Notes under the pieces: model-generated | What the model saw: the letters and a program-made list of their open reading frames with translations, nothing else | Databases searched by the model: none | What the model was told of the DNA's origin: nothing | Position numbers and translations under genes: made by a program | DNA from: Candidatus Poseidoniaceae archaeon | Lineage (GTDB): Archaea; Thermoplasmatota; Poseidoniia; Poseidoniales; Poseidoniaceae | Length of the DNA: 14,433 bases | Assembly (NCBI GenBank): GCA_029250345.1 | Contig: JAQXFL010000175.1 | Coordinates: 1-14,433, forward strand | Reading direction: 5' to 3' | Shown here: in pieces, positions 1-8,700 of the stretch | Position numbering within the stretch: position 1 is the first letter of the stretch | Layout of the letters: the number at the start of each line of letters is the position of its first letter

Positions 1-226
1 CCGAATGCAACCGATGCGGGGAACCTCGTAGCGGTGGCGGTGGAGGCCGTGGACGAAACGATGACCGTCGTGGTGGTCGAGACGACCGTGGATACCAGAG
101 CAGAGACCGACAAGGCGGACGATTCGATCGAAACGACAGAGGCGACAACCGTAACGGTGGCGACTGGGATTGTCCAAAGTGTCAAAATTCAAACTTCGCA
201 TTCCGAACCGAATGCAACCGATGCGG
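1..226 (+). repeat. 19-bp perfect direct repeat marking a duplicated zinc-finger module
   Basis: The 19 bases CCGAATGCAACCGATGCGG occur at 1-19 and again at 208-226. The offset is 207 bases, exactly 69 codons, so the repeat keeps frame and encodes the same second half of the finger (ECNRCG) twice. It is a gene-internal module duplication, not a mobile-element repeat. More copies may lie left of the window. Confidence 0.85.
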
Positions 227-578
227 CGCATCTCGTGGCGGTGGCGGCGGCGGTGGCGGCGACCGTAGATCCAGCGGGTACTCCCGAGACAGACCGCAAC
301 GAAGCGACTCCGGAGGGCGACCCCCACGAAGAGATTCTGGAGAGCGACCACCACGGAGAGAAGGCGATCGACCACCAAGAAGGGACGGCCGAGACCGACG
401 AGATGAACGTGGGTATCAAGACCGTGGGTCATACAATCAAAATCGTTCTCGAGGCGACGAGCGTCAACCAGAACGCAAATCCCGAGAACCACGCACATTT
501 CGCAAGTCCCGAGGAAACGGCCCCGGCCATGCCCATAACCGACCTCCGAAACCACTGACTCGTGACCGAGACGATTGA
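1..578 (+). CDS. RanBP2-type zinc-finger / RGG-rich protein, 3' part only (5' end outside the window)
   Basis: Open in frame from base 3 to TGA 576-578; the start lies left of the window. The visible 191 residues begin with the last half of one finger (ECNRCG) and contain one complete finger at 165-227. That finger matches W-x-C-x2-C-x3-N-x6-C-x2-C exactly (Cys codons at 171, 180, 213, 222), the RanBP2 zinc-finger pattern. The rest is low-complexity Gly/Arg/Asp: RGG-like stretches between the fingers, an eight-glycine run after the second, three RPPRR(D/E) units, and a basic tail. The finger reads N-x-N-F-x-F-R-x-E-C-N-R-C, close to the ssRNA-binding fingers of ZRANB2 and FUS/EWS as I remember them. 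Together with the RGG tails, this suggests an RNA-binding protein; the function is inferred. The TPR gene follows after 13 bases, so they may be co-transcribed. A 174-residue ORF in another frame here (34-558) is a Thr/Val-rich shadow. Confidence 0.85.
   Translation, partial: ECNRCGEPRSGGGGGRGRNDDRRGGRDDRGYQSRDRQGGRFDRNDRGDNRNGGDWDCPKCQNSNFAFRTECNRCGASRGGGGGGGGDRRSSGYSRDRPQRSDSGGRPPRRDSGERPPRREGDRPPRRDGRDRRDERGYQDRGSYNQNRSRGDERQPERKSREPRTFRKSRGNGPGHAHNRPPKPLTRDRDD
318..386 (+). repeat. Three tandem RPPRR(D/E) units in the zinc-finger protein
   Basis: In the zinc-finger frame the hexapeptide RPPRR(D/E) is encoded at 318-335, 345-362 and 369-386, separated by 2-3 residues containing Gly and Ser/Glu/Asp. 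The copies use different codons (for example CCC-CCA against CCA-CCA, and AGA-GAT against AGG-GAC). The repeat is therefore conserved at the protein level rather than being a fresh DNA duplication. Such basic Pro/Arg repeats fit a disordered nucleic-acid-binding tail. Confidence 0.7.
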
Positions 579-591
579 GCGGTGATTGAGC

Positions 592-1626
592 ATGAGTGCT
601 GAACACCACTACCTTAACGCCGTTGAAGCATACGACGAAGGTAAGGCTGAGGAAGCATATGAGGAAGCTCGTAAAGCCGTCAAATTAGACCCTGACCACA
701 TTGATGCATGGCAACTCTGTGCAGAGACCATTCTCCCACCGAAAGGTGAGAAGCCAACCTTGATTCAAGCAGCTAAATCTCTTGCTGCCGTACGTAAAAT
801 CATCGAACTGGACCCGAACAGAACTGCAATGTGGATGCTGGGAGGTCGCCTACTGTCCGACGAACTCGGACTTCTCAGCGAAGGACTGCAATGGTGGCAA
901 GACCTTCGCCACCACTTACCAAAGGAAGTCACACCACTTGTTGAACAAGCGTCGCTGCTGGCTGACATGGGACATTACCTCGAAGCAAAGTACAGACTTG
1001 ACACCATCATTGAAGAAAACATGGACGGGGGTCCAAGCCAAATAGCGAAAATTCATCAATTGCGAAATCAAGTGATTGCTGCCGCAAATCTTCAACCAAG
1101 TGAACACTTCAAACCGTGGGAGAAACATCACAATGGTTGGGGTGCCATTGAATCAAAGATGGGTAAAGGTCCTGTTTCCGAAAGTTTCCTTTTTTTGATT
1201 ACCACAGTTCCAGTCTTGTTTGCAGTGGTTATTTTTTCACGACAACTCGCTGGAGAAGGATGGGGCGCATTTTGCCTCACGAGTCTCATCGTTTTTGCAA
1301 CTGTGTTGTTTGGAATGCGTACTTCAAAGAAGATGTTCCACAACATCAATCGGCCAGCGTTCAACCTGCTTCGAGCAATGAACTTTGAAGCGAATACTGG
1401 CTATTCAGTCATTCATGAAGAGATTCGTACTTCGACGCTGTACATGTACATCATGCAGAGAAAGCCTGTTGCTTGGCAAGAACGAATGATCAAAATTATT
1501 GAAGATAACTCACCGCTACCGAAGAACTGGAAACCCCAGTTCCCAGACTTCGATTCCCACCTTGATGAGATGGGATTCATTGAAGATGGCGAGGAAGACG
1601 CCTTCGAGCAGTTTGAAGAAGAGTGA
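592..1626 (+). CDS. TPR-repeat protein with a C-proximal two-helix membrane hairpin
   Basis: 344 residues from ATG 592 to TGA 1624-1626. A TTG two codons upstream (586) is the only nearby alternative and is less likely. Residues 3-38 form a clear tetratricopeptide unit (YLNAVEAYDEGKAEEAYEEA followed by KLDP). Two weaker units follow at about 56-89 (ending IIELDPN) and 92-142, so the N-terminal half is a helical scaffold for protein contacts. Two hydrophobic segments, about 199-217 and 224-242, make a tight membrane hairpin, placing both ends on the same side, presumably the cytoplasm. The C-terminal 100 residues are mixed charge, ending in a very acidic tail (EDGEEDAFEQFEEE). There are no catalytic motifs. 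It lies 13 bases after the zinc-finger gene and 77 before the GST, all on the plus strand. The TPR call is firm; the partner and role are unknown. Confidence 0.85.
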   Translation: MSAEHHYLNAVEAYDEGKAEEAYEEARKAVKLDPDHIDAWQLCAETILPPKGEKPTLIQAAKSLAAVRKIIELDPNRTAMWMLGGRLLSDELGLLSEGLQWWQDLRHHLPKEVTPLVEQASLLADMGHYLEAKYRLDTIIEENMDGGPSQIAKIHQLRNQVIAAANLQPSEHFKPWEKHHNGWGAIESKMGKGPVSESFLFLITTVPVLFAVVIFSRQLAGEGWGAFCLTSLIVFATVLFGMRTSKKMFHNINRPAFNLLRAMNFEANTGYSVIHEEIRTSTLYMYIMQRKPVAWQERMIKIIEDNSPLPKNWKPQFPDFDSHLDEMGFIEDGEEDAFEQFEEE

Positions 1627-1703
1627 TATAACTTGATAGAAGATGCAACCAAGTAGCATCCAAATACCGTTTGAATAATTAGAGGCGGCGGTTTGAAAAT
1701 TTT

Positions 1704-2654
1704 GTGAACCCAACAGACGAGCAGGCTGGAGCATGGACTGAGGCATTTGAATCAGGGAAGTTTATACGTAAATCCAGTGAATTTCGCGACCACATTACAG
1801 AGGGTGAACTCTTTGATGTTGAAACCGGTAGATACCACCTCTACATTTCCCATGCATGCCCATGGGCACATCGCACTCTCATTGCTCGAAAATTACTCGG
1901 GCTTGAGAATCACATTTCGGTGGACGTCGTGGATTGGAGAATGAACAGTGATGGCTCATGGTCGTTTAACCCAGAAGAAGAAGGAGCAACTGCAGACACA
2001 ATAAACGGTGAAAACAGTCTTGAAGGAGTGTATAACCGTGCTTTTTCTGGCTGGAACGAAAGCCATAGAATTGGTACTGTCCCCGTCTTATGGGACCGTC
2101 AGCACAGCACTATTGTTAACAATGAAAGCCGTGAAATTATCAGAATGTTCGATGCATTTGCCAATGCAGGAATGGGGAACGGAACTTCGCTGTGTCCCAT
2201 CGAACTACGCGATGAGATCGACGCAATGATTGATTCAAATTATGAGCCCGTGAATAACGGTGTCTACAAATCTGGATTTGCGAGGACACAGGCAGCATAC
2301 GATGAAGCAGTAACCGCCCTCTTTGCTCGCCTCGATGAATTGGAGCTGCACCTAGAGGGGCGAGAATGGTTGGTCGGCGAGAGTAGAGGTCAACTTACAG
2401 AGGCCGACATATGTCTCTTCACTACGCTGGTTCGCTTTGACTTGGTCTATGTCGTCCACTTCAAGTGTAATCTTCGAAGAATCATCGATTACCCAAACCT
2501 CCAATCTTTCGTTGAGCGAATGATCGATTTACCAGGCGTGAAGGAAACATGCCACTGGCATCACATCAAAGCCCATTATTTCTGGTCGCACCAGAACATC
2601 AACACGTTCCGAATTATCCCGCTTGGGCCACTTGAAGGCGCTCATACGCACTGA
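1704..2654 (+). CDS. Glutathionyl-hydroquinone reductase (xi-class glutathione S-transferase, YqjG/ECM4 family)
   Basis: 316 residues from GTG 1704, the usual length for the family; a GAGGCGG stretch lies about 15 bases upstream and no ATG competes. The family reduces glutathionyl-(hydro)quinones through a catalytic cysteine. Here the CPWAH motif gives Cys52. The thioredoxin-like half has the TVPVL cis-proline loop (125-129) and the gamma-glutamyl-binding NNESREII (139-146). The helical half has NNGVYKSGF (184-192), LTEADICLFTTLVRFD (231-246), VHFKCNLRRI (251-260) and HIKAHYFWSH (287-296). The three active-site tyrosines known from E. coli YqjG appear to match Tyr188, Tyr249 and Tyr292. It probably acts in the cytoplasm in detoxification or quinone maintenance. 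Most euryarchaea do not make glutathione, so the physiological thiol is uncertain; haloarchaea use gamma-glutamylcysteine. It converges with the giant surface-protein gene. Confidence 0.95.
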   Translation: MNPTDEQAGAWTEAFESGKFIRKSSEFRDHITEGELFDVETGRYHLYISHACPWAHRTLIARKLLGLENHISVDVVDWRMNSDGSWSFNPEEEGATADTINGENSLEGVYNRAFSGWNESHRIGTVPVLWDRQHSTIVNNESREIIRMFDAFANAGMGNGTSLCPIELRDEIDAMIDSNYEPVNNGVYKSGFARTQAAYDEAVTALFARLDELELHLEGREWLVGESRGQLTEADICLFTTLVRFDLVYVVHFKCNLRRIIDYPNLQSFVERMIDLPGVKETCHWHHIKAHYFWSHQNINTFRIIPLGPLEGAHTH

Positions 2655-2774
2655 GGTTTCTTTCGATGCCCTAGGCGTGGCTAGAGTGGTACATCCATTC
2701 GCAATTCATAACTGCTCACTGCATACGCGCACATGGACTGTCTAAACCATCCTGGCTTACGCTCAGCCATCTCG

Positions 2775-2790
2775 CTTCAGAGAACTGAAG
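2775..2790 (-). terminator. Small hairpin directly after the giant gene stop (possible terminator)
   Basis: CTTCAG-AGAA-CTGAAG is a perfect 6-bp stem with a 4-base loop. It starts 2 bases beyond the TGA (2794-2792) of the leftward giant gene, in the 137-base convergent gap with the GST gene. No clear T-tract follows on the minus strand, so termination is only a guess. For the plus-strand GST, the T-rich run at 2657-2664 just after its stop could serve as a U-tract terminator. Confidence 0.3.
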
Positions 2791-2791
2791 G

Positions 2792-5700
2792 TCACTGTTG
2801 ACTTTGCGCATATTGCATAGCATATTGCTGAGCATATGCTGCTGCGGTTTGTGCATCGTATCCTTGTGCGGTAAACTGCTGGTAATACTGCTCGTAAACT
2901 GCTTGATCCATGGCAGGGGCTGCCGCCGGAGCAGCGGCTGCCGGTGCGGCAGCAGCGGCTTGAGTCGAGTATTGTTGTGCATAAGCACGGGCAGTTTCCT
3001 CAGGGTAACCTTGAGCAATCAGTTGCTGAACGTATTGTTCAGTTTGGTCGACAACGCCACCAAAGCCGCTGTCGGTCATTGCGAAGTTCTTGACATCATC
3101 TTCCCCGTTTCGACCGAGGAAGAACATGGTTCCAACAATAACCAGCAACAGTATGGCGCCAATCATAATTGGGAGTCCTAGGCCACCAAGAGCGCTTTCA
3201 GACGAATCTTCTCCGCTGTTCGATTGAGGCTCAGACCAGTTGCCGTCGACGAATGTCCAAGCACCGGACCATTCACATTCACCATCGATGAACACGAATT
3301 CGCCGCCTGCAGCATCCGCCTCAGCAGGTGCTTCTAGACCTTGACACGCTGCCAATTGGAATTCTTGCCACTTGACAATCACGTGGCGTTCATTTGGTGC
3401 TTGTCCTTCGTAGATGCGAATAAAGACACGCTGGCTAAGTGATTTATTGGTGTAAAGTTCCTCAAGAGAGAGTGAGAGAGAGAACGAATCTCCGTCACCC
3501 AAACCGCCTTCAGTCTTTGCCCATGTTACGTTCTTCATGTTGAACTTATCAAAAGCGCTCTTAGAGAAGCTGTCTTCCATAAACGCAATCTCGACATAAA
3601 CATCGTTCTGTGATTCTGCACCTGAAAGAACTGTACCGGAAACGGTAATTGTTGGTGTAGTCACTCGAGAGTTGTTGAGGTCAAAGTTGATATCAACATC
3701 CGGTTCATCATCTCCGAAGTCGTTTGGAACGACGACAAAGTACATTCTGTGCTTCTCAGAGAATTTATCTGCGCCGTCGAAGACGACCAATTCAATTCTG
3801 ATTTCCGTGTTTGAAGCACCGGCTGTGTCGGTTGTAAGATTGCGGAATGTGTAAGCAAACAAACCTTCACTGGCAGCCGTTTGAACGAATTCGTGGCCTT
3901 CGATATCAAAGTCATCATCGCCGTATGGAGCGTCGAACAGAACCTTCCATTCGTAGCGTTCAATGCCGTTTCCGTCGAGCGCATCCTCATCTGAAGAGTT
4001 ACCTGCATCGAAATACACGGTAACTTCACCGTTGTTCTCGTTCAATCGGATTTGGTGTACATCCCATTCTTTCGATTGAATGGTGTTGGTTCCTAAGAAT
4101 TCGATTTGCTCAGCATAATCATCTCGCATATCGATTTCTGCATCTGCAGTTGGTCGGAACGCATCCGCATAGACATCGTTGGTTTCAACGGTGACGGTGA
4201 TGACACGAGAGTGGCCTTGAGCATCGTGAAGGATGAGAGTAATGTCCCATTGTTCACCTTGTGTACATCCCGTAGCAGATGCAAGGTCGGTCTTACAGAA
4301 CATCATCAGCGGGTTGTTGTCCGTGGTGTGTGAAGTTCCGCTTGCCATGGTAGCGCCAGTCCATGAGGTTGGACCATCGATGATCCAATCGGTATTCAAC
4401 GACTCAGTCGTATCAGACACAAAGGAGAAGGTCAATTCTGCGTTGCTCTTGATGTAGTGGTCCTTGTATCCGCCTGTACTCGGGTCGTTATCTGGGATGA
4501 TACCGTTGATTTGCAAGTCAAGTCCGTCTCCCAGAACGCCAAAGCCTGATGGGTACGGTGTCACCTGGTAACTGAGCATGTTGCCGAGAAGAGGCAGTGT
4601 TGCACTGTCTGCACGCTCGGAGTGGGTAGCGACGTCAATCGTCGAAACAATCAGTCCACCGGCTTGGTAACTGCAAACACCAAGGATGGTGTCTTTTTGC
4701 TGTGCTTGAGTACCGTCTTGGCGGATGATTCGCTGGAACGTTCCGTCTTTCTTGGTTTCACTGTATCCGCCACAACGTTCTGGAACATTGTTTGCACTCT
4801 GGGAGTTCGTATCCAAAACCGCCGTTGCGACGGTAGAAGACGCATCGAATCCTTGGAACGCAGCCAGATTCACATTTTCCATGAGTGGGTGGTATGGATC
4901 TGCAAAGTTTGTTTCAGCATAGGTGATTGGGCTCTCTCCGAGATCCTTACTTTGGATGTTCAATCCAAACGGAAGGCGACCAGTCAATCCTTGGTCAAGG
5001 CCGTAGACTTGACTGCCTTGTGGACCGAGGTGGGCCTGTACAGTTCCACCGGCATACATGAAGCCCTCAAGTGTGTTCTTGTTGGCAGTTGAACCCAATT
5101 TCTGGTAGTATCCACGGCCACCGTTTTCGATGTCCTTTGCGGCAATATCGGATTGCCACGGTAGCACAATCTTATCATAGTGTGTAAACCAACCACTGAG
5201 GAAGTAGGTATCCCAATCGTTGATATCAAATTGTGTGTAGGTCATTCCAAGGATGTTCAAATCTTCCTTAATTGCTGATGTGCGTGGGGAAGTATCCGAG
5301 AGAATAGCCACATCTACAGAGTCAGCAAAGGTTGCGTGGAAATAACGAACGTTTCCGGACGGGTTTCCGTTTGCGAGTTCCGCATTGAAACTGATGTTGT
5401 ATTCGTGTCCATCTTGCCATCCGTTCCACGGAGTGAAGGACACGTCAATCAATTGGTGCGAGTCAAGGGATTGTGCAGGTCCAGCTGTTGTCGTGTGAGC
5501 TTGTGAACCAGCGGTCATATCGAAGACGTTCATGTTGAACACATAGTCGCCTGCTAGAACACCGTTGGTTGCCTTGACGGTCCAGTCGTGAGTAAGTGCG
5601 CTGTCGATTGGCATAACACATTCGAGTGTTTGGTCGTTTAGACAATTCAATGTGTTTGGCTTGCCCAGGGTAATGTCCACTGATTCAACGTTGAAGATAA

Positions 5701-8700
5701 CAGTCTCACGGTTGTTCGAAACTGACAATTCATTGTCATTGAACCATGACTTACCTACCGTTGTGTTGTCGAAAATGGTCTCGACATCAATTTTGTAGAC
5801 ACCTGCAAAGAACTCGTGGCTTGCGATGAGGTCGGATGACATCATGTCTGCGTCGATGTTCGTCTTGGAAATCGTGTAAGCGTTGTCTTCAACGAAGGTG
5901 AACTCTTGGAGAGATATATTGTTGAAAGCAACTCCCTTGAATCCATCGTTGATTCCGTTTCGGCCGTCATCATCAGATTGGAATTCAAAGTTGATATCAA
6001 CCGTAGAACCAGCCAGCGAGGTACACTCAAATGCCCAGTCAGAGGTATCTGCTGAAGAGGTGTTGAGTGCATACAAGTGTGTCAAATCGATGCTTGTGGT
6101 TGTAACAAGGTCGTTTGTGTTAAAGAACACGTTGTAATTCGATCCGGATCCATCGGTCGTTGCATCGTCTCCAATGTATGAAATCTCAGCGAAATCAATT
6201 GGTTCAGATTCGTTCACGATGTTATCGCCGTTTTCGTCAACTTGACATGTACCGTCTTCGTTGTAATCGTTCCATTGCCCCATAACGACGCTGCTGTATG
6301 TAGCACCGTCACGCAGGATGTCGAGAGTCATTGCGGCATAGTCATTGACATCAACGATGCTTGTCCCATCGGAATCAATACCGTAGAATGTGTCTGCATA
6401 ATACTCAAAGTTGAGAGAGACGAAGTCGCCGCTCATGGACGTCAAATCAACATTTGGAATGGTGAGAGTTTCGTTTGCCCATGCGTCACCATAGCCGTTC
6501 GAACCGGTATCACAAGGATGGCCGAACCAGTAGGCGTGGTTGTTGAATATTTTCTCTTGGCAAGTGTCTTCATTGTAGACTGCACCTTGTGGGTTTTGAC
6601 TCTCTTCGTATCGATATCCGTCTGCACCGCCTTCGAATGTCTCTTCACACAGAGCGCTCGGTGTACCACAGTAGATGTCTGAAGGGGTTGCCGAGTAAAC
6701 AGTAGCCTTTACATCATAGTCAACAGCGGTGTTTCCGTAATTGTTGGTAGCGACTTCAATGTCAAAGATTCCTTCCGCATACAATCCTCCAGGATTGAAG
6801 TAATCGAGGCTCTCGACCATTGGGTCGTAGAGGTTGAATGGAGTGATATATCCGACAATCTCGTCGTTTTGACTCTGCTCATCCCATGAATTTCCGGATA
6901 GCACTGCAGAGATACGATACGTCGTATCGTTGAGGAGATCAGCAGAAATCGAGGTGGTGAATTCTTGACCTGGACCGAGATTATTCAGTGGAACATTGGC
7001 TTGCTGAACTTGTGGATTCGGTTCAAAGGCTGTTGTTTGCTTCCAAATCGTGAGGTTGTCGACAGCAAATCCGTCGCGCCCTGTCCATAGAGACTCGTTA
7101 TCGTCAGAAATTGAACCCTCGAACCCAGTTCGCAATCGGAACCGGATATCGACGGTCTCACCAGCCCATGGGCTGAGATCGAATGCTCCGTCGCCTTCTT
7201 CAGTGAAGTTGTTCCAACCGTAGTAAGTTCCGAAAGAGTATACGCCGTAGTAGTAGATACCTTCAGGTGCGCCACCGATTGCCTGCTTGTACATGCGGTC
7301 CATGTCGAATCCGCCCCACATAGATTCACCAGAGGCACATGCCCCAGCGAGTTGTGCACTTTGTGGGCATGAGATTGTTGACCATCCTGTTTCAACGCTG
7401 CCGATTTCAATCATGGCAATGTCGTCCCAAACATCACCGGCGAGGTAATTTCCGGATTGATCGAGGCTTCCAAGGACTCCATGACCCAAGTGTCTGAACA
7501 GTTCAAGGCTCATGAAAGCACGGTCAGAGCCCGTCAAGTCGACGTCTTCCAAGACCATTGCATCGTCCCAGTTTCGGCCGTATCCGGACCATGTGTCGCC
7601 ACTGGAATTGGTATCGTAATATCCAGCCCACATGAAGTCGGTTGGGTTGTTGTAGTTCGCCGAAACGTTTGGATCATTGTTGCCAGATGTGCCACCAACT
7701 GAATTGTTGGTTTCTTCGTGCCACATTGTAGCTTGGTCGATGTATTCTTCGTAAGACCACGTACATCCGCTGCATGAAGCCTTGTTCTCCGGAGCATCCC
7801 AGTCCATTTCATAAACCGTAGTGTTGGATGAGTTTTGAGCGTCGACAACTTTGAGTTCGACATCAAGAGTGGCTTGTTGGCCGTTCAAGACATCCATGCC
7901 GGTGTTGGTCACTGTGACGTTGATGTCGCGTGTTCCTTCGCCCACAATCCCAAAGAATTTGTCAACAGGCGAGATTTCAATGGAGGATACGGACAAATCC
8001 TTGCTGTCCATTTCAATCACTGAAACGGTATCGTATTGGCCGTCCCAACCGAAATTGTCTCTCCAACCACTGAAACGCCAGTTAGCGTGACCGATAACCA
8101 AGTCATCGGCGGAGCCACTGGAACCTGCAAGTTGGCCAACGTCAACAACGTTTGGTCGGCGACCTGCAGCGTACGAAAGCGGGCTAAGGTGTCCACCGTT
8201 TCCGTTCGAGAGAGTCACCTGAACAGTTGTCGGGAAATTAAGGTAAAATGAGGAGGTCGAACCGCCAGCAGAATCAGATGTGTTTTGCTGGTAAGCGATT
8301 GTCGGGTTGATGAAATCAGGTTCTTGGTCACCGTTAAGATCAGCAATTGCAACCGACCATGAGATGTAAGGGCCGAAGTAAGCAAGCGAAGGTGTGGACC
8401 AAGTTCCGACGGCAGAGGAAGTAACATAGGTCACGTTCTCAAGATTGCTGTCCATCATCACAATGGAATCAATTACGTTGTCACCATCCATGTCTCCAAT
8501 ATCGAAGTTTTGGGAAGTGCCGGTGTTCATATTGACGACATGAGAGTTTGGTGGAGGGCTCGTAGCGCTGAATGTGTAGGTAGCAGGATACGTGTTGGTA
8601 AGACAACTGAATTCAATGATGGTCATGTTATCGTCGTTTCCTGGATTTGTGACTTGACCGGTGCTGTAATCAACACCTTCAGCACGCTGCAGCCACAAAT

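Noticed and set aside
34..558. 174-residue Thr/Val/Glu-rich ORF on the plus strand.
   Set aside because: It is an out-of-frame reading of the zinc-finger gene. The frame beginning at base 3 has an exact RanBP2 finger and runs to TGA 576, so the Thr/Val-rich sequence is the by-product of Arg/Gly codons.
1642..1660. GATGC-N9-GCATC inverted repeat after the TPR gene.
   Set aside because: A 5-bp stem with a 9-base loop and no T-tract is expected by chance in a gap of this size.
2655..2791. Possible small gene in the convergent gap.
   Set aside because: Only short stretches lie between stops on either strand, with no ribosome-binding site or recognisable peptide.
4622..5092. 156-residue plus-strand ORF, and others such as 6242-6682, opposite the giant gene.
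   Set aside because: They lie antisense inside a continuous, domain-rich coding sequence, and show no domain or composition of their own.
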